Assembly (NCBI RefSeq): GCF_028737205.1
Contig: NZ_JAQZAL010000007.1
Coordinates: 150,193-214,192, forward strand
Length of the DNA stretch: 64,000 nt
Direction: 5' to 3'
Source: Actinomycetospora lutea
GTDB taxonomy: Bacteria > Actinomycetota > Actinomycetes > Mycobacteriales > Pseudonocardiaceae
Below, in pieces: positions 1-9,113 of this stretch (positions are counted from its first letter, which is position 1; each line of letters starts with the position of its first letter). The notes under the pieces are model-generated. The model was not told the origin of the DNA. It was given only the letters and a program-made list of their open reading frames with translations, and searched no databases. Both the position numbers and the translations under genes were made by a program.

Positions 1-1424
1 TCGAGGACACGGTCGCGATCCTGCACGGGCTGCGCGACCGGTACGAGGCGCACCACCAGGTGCGGTTCACCGACGAGGCGCTGACGGCGGCCGCCGAGCT
101 GTCGGAGCGCTACGTCACCGACCGGTTCCTGCCCGACAAGGCCATCGACCTCGTCGACCAGGCCGGCGCGCGCAAGCGGCTGCAGGCCAAGGGCCCGCAC
201 ACCGACTCGCGCGAGCTCGAGCGCAAGCTCGAGTCGCTGACCCGCGACAAGGACCAGGCCGTCGCCGACGAGGACTACGAACGCGCCGGCGCGCTGCGCG
301 ACGAGATCGTGCAGACGCAGTCGCAGCTCGAGCAGGCCCGCACCGACCGCCGGTCGGACCACCCGGCCGTGCTCGAGGTGACCGTCTCCGACATCGCCGA
401 GATCGTCGCGCGCTCGACCGGCATCCCGGTCAGCCAGCTCACCGAGACCGAGCGGGACCGCCTGCTCAAGCTCGAGGAGCAGCTGCACGAGCGGGTCGTC
501 GGCCAGGACGACGCGGTCACCGCGATCGCGGAGGCCGTGCGCCGCTCGCGGGCCGGTCTGGACGACCCGGACCGGCCGATCGGCAGCTTCCTGTTCCTCG
601 GCCCGACCGGTGTCGGCAAGACCGAGCTGGCCAAGGCGCTCGCGGCGACGATGTTCGGCGACGAGGACCGCATGGTCCGCGTGGACATGAGCGAGTACTC
701 CGAGCGGCACACCGTCTCGCGGCTCATCGGGTCGCCCCCCGGCTACGTCGGGTACGGCGAGGCCGGTCAGCTCACCGAGGAGATCCGCCGCCGGCCGTAC
801 TCGGTGGTCCTGCTCGACGAGATGGAGAAGGCCCACCCCGACGTCTTCAACACGCTGCTCCAGGTGCTGGACGACGGGCGGCTGACCGACTCGCAGGGCC
901 GCACGGTCGACTTCCGGAACACGGTGCTGATCATGACCAGCAACGTGGGCTCGGAGCTGATCACCACGAACACGCAGGCGCTCGGCTTCGCGCCGTCGAC
1001 CGTCGACCCGTCGCAGTCCCTGCAGGAGCGGCTGATGCCGCGGCTGCGGGAGTCGTTCCGGCCCGAGTTCCTCAACCGGATCGACGAGGTGATCGTCTTC
1101 AAGCGGCTCGACGAGGAGCAGCTGCGGCGGATCACCGACCTGATCCTCGACGAGACGCGCGAGCGCCTCGACAGCCAGGACATCGGGTTCGCGATCACCG
1201 AGGCGGCCGTCGACCGCCTGGCCGAGCTGGGCTTCCAGCCCGAGTTCGGGGCCCGGCCGCTGCGCCGGACCATCCAGCGCCAGGTCGGCAACCGGCTGTC
1301 GTCGATGCTGCTCGGCGACGAGCTGCGCGGCGGCCAGACGGTCACCGTCGACGTGGCGGACGGCGAGCTGACGTTCGGGGTCGCCGAGACACCGACCGAG
1401 GCGGCGGCGGTCGCGGTCGGCTGA
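1..1424 (+). CDS. clpC: ClpC-type AAA+ unfoldase, C-terminal part (gene begins before the window)
   Basis: The reading frame is open from base 3 at the window edge, so about the last 474 residues are seen. It starts inside the first ATPase module (EDTVAILHGLRDRYEAHH). A UVR-like coiled segment follows (RELERKLESLTRDKDQAV...), which is the mark of ClpC rather than ClpB. The second ATPase module has Walker A GPTGVGKT, Walker B VVLLDE and sensor NRIDEVIVF. The family feeds unfolded proteins to the ClpP protease in the cytosol; this is known of the family, not shown here. A strong hairpin lies 31 bases after the stop. Whether this is the main ClpC or a paralogue cannot be told without the N-terminus. 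Confidence 0.93.
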   Translation, partial: EDTVAILHGLRDRYEAHHQVRFTDEALTAAAELSERYVTDRFLPDKAIDLVDQAGARKRLQAKGPHTDSRELERKLESLTRDKDQAVADEDYERAGALRDEIVQTQSQLEQARTDRRSDHPAVLEVTVSDIAEIVARSTGIPVSQLTETERDRLLKLEEQLHERVVGQDDAVTAIAEAVRRSRAGLDDPDRPIGSFLFLGPTGVGKTELAKALAATMFGDEDRMVRVDMSEYSERHTVSRLIGSPPGYVGYGEAGQLTEEIRRRPYSVVLLDEMEKAHPDVFNTLLQVLDDGRLTDSQGRTVDFRNTVLIMTSNVGSELITTNTQALGFAPSTVDPSQSLQERLMPRLRESFRPEFLNRIDEVIVFKRLDEEQLRRITDLILDETRERLDSQDIGFAITEAAVDRLAELGFQPEFGARPLRRTIQRQVGNRLSSMLLGDELRGGQTVTVDVADGELTFGVAETPTEAAAVAVG

Positions 1425-1455
1425 CCTGCTGGTCTTGGCTCGCCTGGGCTGAGCG

Positions 1456-1496
1456 AAGGGCACCGTCGATCGAGTAGGTCGATCGGAGGTGCCCTT
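1456..1496 (+). terminator. Intrinsic-type terminator after clpC
   Basis: Two 17-base arms (1456-1472 and 1480-1496) form a stem with one mismatch around a 7-base loop, and the transcript continues with TTT. It ends about 55 bases before the DUF1918 start, so it separates clpC from that gene. Confidence 0.75.
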
Positions 1497-1551
1497 TGCT
1501 CGTCCCGGGGTGCCTGTCGCGGCGAGAGCCGTTCGAGAAGGAGGACCACCC

Positions 1552-1899
1552 GTGAGCGCGTCCGTGGGCGACCGCATCCGCATGCACTCCAACACCACCG
1601 ACGTCCCCGACCGCACCGGGACCGTCGTCGGCGTGCTCGGCGACGACGGGCCGCCCTACCGCGTCCGGTTCGACTCCGGCGAGGAGACGATCGTGACGCC
1701 CGGCCCCGACGCGACGTTCGAGGCGGGATCGGTGGGCGACAAGATCGGGCTCGCCGCCGAGCAGGCGGGCGACAGGGCCGCCGAGGTCGCGGGCGAGGTC
1801 GCCGGCGCGGCGAAGGAACAGGCCGAGGGCGCGGCGGGCGCCGCGGCGCGTGTCGTGTCCGGGCTCGCCGACGACGTGGCCAAGCGCTTCGAGCGCTGA
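1552..1899 (+). CDS. DUF1918 domain protein with Ala-rich helical tail
   Basis: The product is 115 aa. Residues 1-60 match the DUF1918 pattern: VGDRIRMHS near the start, then DRTGTVVGVLG, PPYRVRFDSG and a PGPDA ending. These are small SH3-like barrels of unknown function common in actinobacteria. Residues 65-115 are an Ala/Glu-rich amphipathic helix. The GTG start is chosen because GAAGGAGG lies 6 bases upstream and because the domain begins there; a longer frame from 1489 would run through the terminator hairpin. It is a monocistronic unit between two hairpins. Confidence 0.82.
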   Translation: MSASVGDRIRMHSNTTDVPDRTGTVVGVLGDDGPPYRVRFDSGEETIVTPGPDATFEAGSVGDKIGLAAEQAGDRAAEVAGEVAGAAKEQAEGAAGAAARVVSGLADDVAKRFER

Positions 1900-1912
1900 G
1901 TACCCCCGCACG

Positions 1913-1963
1913 ACCACGACCGGCGGCCGGCCCCTGAGGGGTCGGCCGCCGGTCGTGGTTTTC
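1913..1963. terminator. Long perfect hairpin terminator between convergent genes
   Basis: Arms ACCACGACCGGCGGCCG (1913-1929) and its exact complement (1943-1959) enclose a second small stem CCCC/GGGG, followed by TTTT on the plus strand. It lies between the DUF1918 gene and the convergent surface-protein gene. Confidence 0.85.
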
Positions 1964-2034
1964 GGCGTGTCGCGCCGGCGAGGATGTGGCGATCCTGGCG
2001 TCTGACGCCAGCGATGCCGCATCGCTCGTACTCC
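1963..2034 (+). repeat. 72-bp multi-hairpin interspersed element, copy 1
   Basis: 63 of 72 bases match the complement of 16384-16455. The element is a string of short palindromes: CGCCGGCG, GGAT-N6-ATCC, TGGCGT-ctg-ACGCCA and AGCGATG-ccg-CATCGCT. Most differences from copy 2 fall inside palindromes and keep them paired (CGCCGGCG here, CGGATCCG there). This copy is intergenic, between the preceding terminator and the stop codon of the surface-protein gene. Its function is unknown; it resembles REP/RPE-type small mobile palindromic elements. Confidence 0.8.
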
Positions 2035-2040
2035 CGAGCG

Positions 2041-3384
<1,344 letters not shown>

Positions 3385-3599
3385 CGTGGGCTCCTCGGGC
3401 GGATCCTGGCGGCCACCGCCGCCGTGCTCCCCCGAGCCTCCGACCTCGCCGGGCCCGCGACGATCGCGTACTCCCTACGATCCGTGGGGGCTGTCCCTAC
3501 CCCGCGGAGTCGATCACCCGTCCGCCACTGTCGTCGCGCACCCCACGATCACATACAGTCACGTCCCGGAGATCGAACGACCACGGAGGGGACGACGAC

Positions 3600-4043
3600 G
3601 TGACCGAGCCCTGGGGACAGCCAGCACCGCCCGGCCCGCCACCTCCGCCCGGACCGCCGGTCGAGCAGCACGTCCACCACCATCACCACGAGGATGAGGA
3701 CGGCTTCCTCGAGGAGCTGTTCGACCGCGACGACCACCGCGGCGGCCACCGCCCCCGGCCCGGCGGCGGCGACGTCCTGCGCCGGCGGGTCCGGACCCGC
3801 TACGGGCGCACCATCGACGTCGGCGACCTGCTCGCGTGGCTCGACTTCCGCGTCACCGAGCTCCACGCGGCCGTGCTGGAGGGCGAGCGTCACCCGTCGC
3901 GCGTCCCCGGCTCGCCGGTGCGGATGTCGGGTCTCGACGCGCTGCTCAACACCGACGCGACGGCGTTCCGCACACTGACCGAGCTCGGCGCGCGGATGGA
4001 CCGGATCGAGGAGAAGCTCGACCGGCTGCTGGCCCGGGAGTAG
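3600..4043 (+). CDS. Hypothetical protein, His-rich N-terminus and C-terminal coiled coil
   Basis: The product is 147 aa and not assigned to a family. Residues 1-20 are Pro-rich; a His run HVHHHHH next to EDED (about 24-34) could bind metal. The middle (RTRYGRTIDVGDLLAWLDFRV) looks folded, and the last 25 residues (LGARMDRIEEKLDRLL) form a heptad-like helix. The GTG start follows GGAGGGG at 8-10 bases. It converges on the DUF1707 gene with 3 bases between stops and is divergent from the surface protein across 215 bases that should hold both promoters. Confidence 0.6.
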   Translation: MTEPWGQPAPPGPPPPPGPPVEQHVHHHHHEDEDGFLEELFDRDDHRGGHRPRPGGGDVLRRRVRTRYGRTIDVGDLLAWLDFRVTELHAAVLEGERHPSRVPGSPVRMSGLDALLNTDATAFRTLTELGARMDRIEEKLDRLLARE

Positions 4044-4046
4044 CCC

Positions 4047-4775
4047 TCACTCATCGAGGGCGCGGCGGCCGTCGCCCTCGAGCTCGAGCGGCTTGCGGTT
4101 GACCGACACGCCGCCCATGAGCGCGAGCCCGGTGACGCGCACACGTGCACCGTCGGGGGACGCCGGGGAACCGGAGCCGTCCTCGAACGCGCCCATGAAC
4201 CCGAACCCGTCCTCGATCACCGTGGTGCCGGGGTCGACGGTCACGTCGATGCCACCCATGATCGCGACGGCCTGGATGGTGACCTCGACGCCCGCGGGGA
4301 TGCCGCGCAGGTCGATGGTCACGCCACCCATGATCGCGATCGCCCCGATCGTCAGGCCGGCCTCGTCGAGGCGGGCGTCGCGGAAGTACAGCTCCGCGCC
4401 GCCCCAGAACGCGATGACGCGGTGGGTGTGGCCGGGGGTCCAGTCGCCGCGCTTGGTCACCCCGGACAGCACGGCCACCGAGGTCGTCGACGACGGCCGG
4501 TCGAGACGCCCGACCGGGCGGCGCACCGGGGCGGCGGGCGAGGACGACGCCGGCTGCAGGTCGGCGGTGACGGGCTCGAGGTCGCGGCGGTACACGGCGG
4601 CGTAGACGTCGCGCAGGCGCTCGTCGCCCTCGACGATCGTGAGCCGCCCGTCGGAGACGGCCTGGCGCACGACCTCGGCGACCTGCTCGCGCTCCGCGTC
4701 GGAGGCCCGCATCGGTGGCGGGGCGGGCACGGCCGGGTCGCGCGCGGGCTCACCCTCCGGGTCGGGCTGACTCAT
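4047..4775 (-). CDS. DUF1707 / LiaF-like cell-envelope response protein
   Basis: The product is 242 aa. Residues about 22-73 (MRASDAEREQV...DGRLTIVEGDERL) are a DUF1707 domain. The C-terminal half is a right-handed beta repeat of the LiaF/DUF2154 type, with recurring IAIMGGV, VAIMGGI and LALMGGV turns. LiaF-type proteins tune a two-component system that senses cell-wall damage. Here the gene overlaps the histidine kinase stop by 4 bases (ATGA), so it is the third gene of the regulator-kinase operon. That placement fits a modulator or output role; this is inference. Confidence 0.82.
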   Translation of the reverse strand: MSQPDPEGEPARDPAVPAPPPMRASDAEREQVAEVVRQAVSDGRLTIVEGDERLRDVYAAVYRRDLEPVTADLQPASSSPAAPVRRPVGRLDRPSSTTSVAVLSGVTKRGDWTPGHTHRVIAFWGGAELYFRDARLDEAGLTIGAIAIMGGVTIDLRGIPAGVEVTIQAVAIMGGIDVTVDPGTTVIEDGFGFMGAFEDGSGSPASPDGARVRVTGLALMGGVSVNRKPLELEGDGRRALDE

Positions 4776-6262
4776 GGCCGGGAGGATAGGCCGACCTCCG
4801 GACGGGCGGGAGCGGTCGGCAGGTCGACCGTGAAGCGGGTCTCCCCCGCCCGGCTGGCGATCCGCAGCGCGCCGCCGTGCTCGGCGACGACCGCCGAGAC
4901 GATCGAGAGCCCGAGCCCGGTGCTGCCGGTGGTGCGGGCCCGTCCGGTGTCGCCGCGGGCGAAGCGCTCGGCGACGTGCGGCAGCAGGTCGGGCGGGATG
5001 CCGGGCCCGTCGTCGACGACGTCGAGCCGCACCACACCGTCGCCGTCGACCGCGTGCAGCCCGACCGTGACGAGTGTGCCCGGAGGCGTGTGGGTGCGGG
5101 CGTTGGCGAGCAGGTTGGCGACGACCTGGTGCAGCCGCTCCGGGTCACCGACGACCTCGACGGGCTGCTCGTCGCGCAGGTCCAGCGACCACCGGTGCTC
5201 CGGCGCGGCGACGTGGGCGTCGGTGACGGCGTCGACGACGAGCCGGGTCAGGTCGACGGGCTCGCGGGCCAGCGGCCGCCCGGCGTCGAGGCGCGCGAGC
5301 AGCAGCAGGTCCTCCACCAGCGCGGTCATCCGCTGGGTCTGCGAGCCCATGCGCTCGAGCAGGCCGGCGACCTCGGGCGGCAGCTCGTCGGCGCGCCGCG
5401 TCGCCAGCTCGGTGTAGCCGCGGATCGCCGCGAGGGGGGTGCGCAGCTCGTGGCTGGCGTCGGCGACGAAGCGCCGCAGCCGGGTCTCGCTGTCCTGGCG
5501 GGCGGCGAGCGCGGCGCCGACGTGGCCGAGCATGCGGTTGAGCGCGGCCCCGACCTGGCCGACCTCCGTGCGCGGGTCGGCGTCGGCGTCGGGCACCCGC
5601 TCGGCGAGCTCGACCTCGCCGGAGGACAGCGGCAGCTCCGAGACGCGCCGGGCCGTGGCCGACACGCGGTGCAGCGGGCGCAGCGTCAGCCGCGTGGTGA
5701 ACGCGGCCGCGGCCCCGGCGAGGACGACGCCGATCCCGAAGATCACCGCCTCGCGGACGACGAGCTCGCCGACGGTGTTCTCGAGGGCGTCGGTCGACAG
5801 GCCCACGACGGTCACCGTGCCGTCGTCACCTCGCGCCGCGGCGAAGCGGAAGCTGCCCAGCTCCTCGAGGTCGACGGTGTGCGGGGGCTGGCCGGGCGTG
5901 GTCGCGATCGCGGGGGCGACCTGCTCGGGCGCCACCGGGCGGCTCGTGCCGGGCCGGCCGAGCAGGACCGCGCGCACGATCCGGCCGTCGTCGACGGTGA
6001 CCTCGAGCGTGTTGGCCGGGCGGTCGGGCCCGCCGCCGACGAAGCCGCCGCCGGCGTCGGGCGGCGGCGGGCGTCGGTCCGGGTCGCCCGGCAGCGGGTC
6101 GCTGCGGAAGCGGGCGATCTCGCTGACCTGGTCGTCGAGCTGGCGGTAGAGGTAGCCGCGCAGCGACAGCGCCGCGCCCACCCCGACGACGAGGAAGACC
6201 GCGGTCAGCAGCAGGACCGTCGACACCACGAGCCGGCTCTGCAGCGACCGCACCCGGCTCAT
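4772..6262 (-). CDS. Sensor histidine kinase (TrcS/TcrY-like)
   Basis: The product is 496 aa. TM1 is about residues 11-33, an extracytoplasmic Pro-rich sensor region about 35-170, TM2 about 172-190, then HAMP. The HisKA domain has SHELRTP with phospho-acceptor His271, and the HATPase has NARTHTP, DDGPGIP and STGLGLSIV. It autophosphorylates and passes phosphate to the regulator encoded upstream. It overlaps that gene by 4 bases and is followed with a 4-base overlap by the LiaF-like gene, so all three are translationally coupled. The signal is unknown; the LiaF-like partner suggests envelope stress. Confidence 0.9.
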   Translation of the reverse strand: MSRVRSLQSRLVVSTVLLLTAVFLVVGVGAALSLRGYLYRQLDDQVSEIARFRSDPLPGDPDRRPPPPDAGGGFVGGGPDRPANTLEVTVDDGRIVRAVLLGRPGTSRPVAPEQVAPAIATTPGQPPHTVDLEELGSFRFAAARGDDGTVTVVGLSTDALENTVGELVVREAVIFGIGVVLAGAAAAFTTRLTLRPLHRVSATARRVSELPLSSGEVELAERVPDADADPRTEVGQVGAALNRMLGHVGAALAARQDSETRLRRFVADASHELRTPLAAIRGYTELATRRADELPPEVAGLLERMGSQTQRMTALVEDLLLLARLDAGRPLAREPVDLTRLVVDAVTDAHVAAPEHRWSLDLRDEQPVEVVGDPERLHQVVANLLANARTHTPPGTLVTVGLHAVDGDGVVRLDVVDDGPGIPPDLLPHVAERFARGDTGRARTTGSTGLGLSIVSAVVAEHGGALRIASRAGETRFTVDLPTAPARPEVGLSSRP

Positions 6263-6993
6263 CCCGCCGCCGGCTTGAGCACGTAGCCGGCGCCGCGGAC
6301 GGTGTGGATCATCGGCGCACGGCCCGCGTCGATCTTCTTGCGCAGGTAGGAGATGTACAGCTCGACGATGTTGGACTGGCCGCCGAAGTCGTAGTTCCAG
6401 ACCCGGTCGAGGATCTGGGCCTTCGACAGCACGCGGCGCGGGTTGCGCATGAGGAAGCGCAGCAGCTCGAACTCGGTGGCCGTGAGCTCGATCAGCGCGC
6501 CGTCGCGGCTGACCTCATGGCTGTCCTCGTCGAGGGTCAGGTCGCCGACGGCCAGCGTCGCGTCTCCGCGCACGGCCGTCGCCACCGCCGCGCGCCGCAG
6601 CAGGCCGCGCAGCCGGGCGACGACCTCCTCGAGGCTGAACGGCTTGGTCACGTAGTCGTCGCCGCCCGCGGTGATGCCGGCGACCCGGTCCTCGACGGCG
6701 TCGCGCGCGGTGAGGAAGAGGACCGGGACGTCGGGGCTGTCCGCGCGCAGGCGGCGCAGCACCTCGAAGCCGTCGATGTCGGGCAGCATCACGTCGAGCA
6801 CGACCACGTCGGGGCGGAACTCGCGGCCCTGCCGCACCGCACCCAGCCCGTCGCCCGCGCTGCGCACGTCCCAGCCCTCGTAGCGCAGGGCCATGGACAG
6901 CAGCTCGGCCAGCGTCGGCTCGTCGTCGACGACGAGCGCGCGGACCGGGGGGCCGTCGGGTCGGCGCAGGTCGGCGCGGGTCGCGGCGTTCAT
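6259..6993 (-). CDS. OmpR-family response regulator (TrcR-like)
   Basis: The product is 244 aa from the ATG at 6993; a GTG at 7068 in the same frame would add 25 Pro/Arg-rich residues unlike the family. The receiver domain has the acidic pair in VVDDEP, phospho-acceptor Asp67 (VVVLDVMLP) and TKPFS. The winged-helix domain has LTATEFELLRFL and the recognition helix SNIVELYISYLRKK. It is the first gene of the three-gene operon. The upstream 115 bases contain palindrome copy A, which terminates the preceding transcription unit, so its promoter must lie in 6994-7110. Confidence 0.9.
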   Translation of the reverse strand: MNAATRADLRRPDGPPVRALVVDDEPTLAELLSMALRYEGWDVRSAGDGLGAVRQGREFRPDVVVLDVMLPDIDGFEVLRRLRADSPDVPVLFLTARDAVEDRVAGITAGGDDYVTKPFSLEEVVARLRGLLRRAAVATAVRGDATLAVGDLTLDEDSHEVSRDGALIELTATEFELLRFLMRNPRRVLSKAQILDRVWNYDFGGQSNIVELYISYLRKKIDAGRAPMIHTVRGAGYVLKPAAG

Positions 6994-7108
6994 GGGCGTC
7001 AGCCTCGCAGGCCTCCGTCGGCCCCCGCTGGGTGCTTCCTGTGCGCCCGCTGTGCGAGAGCCGCTCACGCAGCGGATCCGGTCCGGTCACGGAAGGGCCG
7101 AACGGAGT

Positions 7109-7152
7109 ATGTGAGCGAAATTCCGGGCTATAGCCCGGAATTTCGCTCACAT
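7109..7152. repeat. Palindromic terminator element GTGAGCGA-CTATAG-TCGCTCAC, copy A
   Basis: A perfect 44-bp palindrome: ATGTGAGCGAAATTCCGGG, CTATAG at the centre, then the mirror arm. On the minus strand it ends the selenoprotein operon. The stop codon TAG of the last gene is the central CTATAG. Close relatives are at 33566 and 61933. Confidence 0.88.
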
Positions 7153-8072
7153 GGGTGGGTGACGGCGCGGGAGCCGCCCATCCAGCCGGGCAGGTGGAGC
7201 ATCTTGAGGCCGGGGCCGCCGGCCACGACCGGGAGGACCTCGGCGGCGACCGGGCCTCCGAGCACCGCGTCGCCGCGCCGGCGCAGCTCCGCGCCCAGGG
7301 CGTCGACGGTCGGGAACACCGAGGCCAGCCGGGCGGCGACCTCGGGCGGGAGGACGACGGCCTGGGTCATCTCGCGACCCCGGACGGGGTCGCCGGCGGC
7401 GCGGACGGCCCCGGCGAGCGCGTCGGCCACGGGGTCGAGGACGGCGTCCGGGTCGTCGCGGTCGTCGCGCGGCAGGACCTCGGCGGTGCCGCCGACCGGC
7501 AGCACGGTGACGGCGTCGCCCGGGGTCGCCCAGGGTCCGTCGGGATCCGCGGCGAGGCAGCACGTGTAGCGGGCGGGCTGGGCGGTGGTCGCCATCGTGG
7601 TCGTGCCGGGCCGCACGCCGCCCGCCGTCGCCAGGGTCAGCGCCAGCGCGCGACCGACCGCGCCGTTCGTGTGCGGGCCGGGTCCGAGCATCCCGGTGCC
7701 GTGGGTCAGACCGATCCGCGCGGCGACCGGGCCGGCGACGACCATCGCCACGGCCGCGGTCCCGGTCGTCGTCGCGACCCCGAGCAGGTTGAGCTCCGGC
7801 GCGAGGCAGGCCGTCGCCGCCGCGAGCACCACGGGCAGCGCCGCCGCGGGCGCGCCCGCGAGCACGCAGCACGTGGCCACCACCCGCGGCGTGAGCTCGC
7901 CGAACAGCGGCGGCACCAGCCCCAGGACCGCGTCCGGGTCGGCGGTGCCCTCGAGCACCGCCGACACCCGCGACGGCGTCGGCGGCACGACCGGGAGCCC
8001 GTCGCCGACCCCGTCGGCGAGCAGCGCGGCGGTCGCCTCGACGACGTCGGTGCCCTCGGGGACGGTGCTCAC
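7128..8072 (-). CDS. GDGLP-family protein, third paralogue of the UGSC selenoprotein operon
   Basis: The product is 314 aa. It is homologous to the 8069-9082 product and to the C-terminal half of the 10468-12171 fusion. The shared N-terminal motif is GDGLPVVPPT (about 23-32), and the C-terminal glycine loop is VVAGGPG. The conserved AGC of its two relatives is AGA here, with a TCC at residues 67-69 instead, so the presumed reactive Cys is lost or moved. The GTG start overlaps the upstream stop by 4 bases. The last seven residues are encoded by the palindromic terminator, which supplies the stop. Function is unknown. Confidence 0.8.
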   Translation of the reverse strand: MSTVPEGTDVVEATAALLADGVGDGLPVVPPTPSRVSAVLEGTADPDAVLGLVPPLFGELTPRVVATCCVLAGAPAAALPVVLAAATACLAPELNLLGVATTTGTAAVAMVVAGPVAARIGLTHGTGMLGPGPHTNGAVGRALALTLATAGGVRPGTTTMATTAQPARYTCCLAADPDGPWATPGDAVTVLPVGGTAEVLPRDDRDDPDAVLDPVADALAGAVRAAGDPVRGREMTQAVVLPPEVAARLASVFPTVDALGAELRRRGDAVLGGPVAAEVLPVVAGGPGLKMLHLPGWMGGSRAVTHPCERNSGL

Positions 8073-9082
8073 GGCACCACGCGCGACACCAGCGCCGTCC
8101 CGCCGAACGACGGGATCCACGCCGAGTGCTTGCCGGCCCCGCCCGCAACGGCGAGGTGCAGGTTCTCCGGCGCGTCGCTGACCGTGTAGGCGTCCCCGTC
8201 GGGCTCGACGCCCCACTCGACGAACTGCCGCCGGTTGCCCTCCGAGACGTGCGCGACCGGGATGCGCGCATGCTCCCAGAGGTGCGCGCGGATCGACGCC
8301 GGCGTCCAGCCATCGCGGTGCAGGGTCGCGGCGTGCTCCGGGCCGAGCAGCAGCAGGTGCGGTCCGCGCACGTACACGTTGTTGGACCCGGGCTGCGCCA
8401 TCGTCCCGGCGACGGTCAGCAGGATCTCCGCGCCGGTGGTGCTGCCGTGGTCGTTGACGTTGTGCGGCGGCTCGGCAGCCATCACCGACACGACGCTCTC
8501 GCCGGGCGCGAACCCCCGCTGCACCGCGAGCGGGTCGAACGGCGAGTCGGCCTCGGCGAAGCAGAACGTGTACTTCGCCGGCGACCCCTGTGTCGAACGG
8601 TCGAGCACGCCCGGGCGCGCGCCGCCGACGTGCAGCAGCACGAGCGAGAGCGCCCGCCCGATCACCGCGTTGCCCCGCGTGCCCGGGCCCAGGCAGTTGC
8701 CGCCGCTGTTGAGCCCCAGCGTCTCGCGCACCGGGCCGCTGACCAGCACCATCGGCGCGCACGGGTGCGTCGTCGCGAGGGTGCCGTGCAGGTTGTAGGC
8801 CTCGTCCTGCACGGCGGCGATCGCCGCGAGCAGCACCGGCAGGTCCGCCGGGCGGCAGCCGGCCATCACCGCGTTGGCGGCGATGGAGCGTAGGGTCGGG
8901 GTGACCCCGCGCGGCGGGAGCGGACCGAGATCGACCGACGGCGCCCCCGCCAGCATCGTCGCCACCCGCTCCTCGGTCGGCGGGATCGTCGGGAGCCCGT
9001 CGCCCCAGCCGCGCTCCTCGCAGGCCGCCATCCAGGCCCAGGCGTCGTCGACCTCGGGCAGGTCCAGCGTGTCGGTGTTCAT
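8069..9082 (-). CDS. GDGLP-family protein of the UGSC selenoprotein operon
   Basis: The product is 337 aa. Motifs are GDGLPTIPPT (27-36), VMAGCRPADLPVLL with Cys76, a Gly/Asn-rich stretch GLNSGGNCLGPGTRGN, and a C-terminal glycine loop AVAGGAGKHS. It has no signal peptide or membrane span. It is clearly related to the C-terminal half of the fused selenoprotein in the same operon, which ties the two activities together. I do not recognise a named function; a Cys-dependent partner enzyme for the UGSC protein is inference. It starts 31 bases after the selenoprotein stop and overlaps the next gene by 4 bases. Confidence 0.82.
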   Translation of the reverse strand: MNTDTLDLPEVDDAWAWMAACEERGWGDGLPTIPPTEERVATMLAGAPSVDLGPLPPRGVTPTLRSIAANAVMAGCRPADLPVLLAAIAAVQDEAYNLHGTLATTHPCAPMVLVSGPVRETLGLNSGGNCLGPGTRGNAVIGRALSLVLLHVGGARPGVLDRSTQGSPAKYTFCFAEADSPFDPLAVQRGFAPGESVVSVMAAEPPHNVNDHGSTTGAEILLTVAGTMAQPGSNNVYVRGPHLLLLGPEHAATLHRDGWTPASIRAHLWEHARIPVAHVSEGNRRQFVEWGVEPDGDAYTVSDAPENLHLAVAGGAGKHSAWIPSFGGTALVSRVVP

Positions 9083-9113
9083 GGGTCGAGCTCCCGCTTC
9101 GCTTCGTCTCCGG

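Noticed and set aside
1489..1551. Earlier start for the DUF1918 gene
   Set aside because: The extension runs through the right arm of the terminator hairpin, and a good ribosome site precedes the later GTG.
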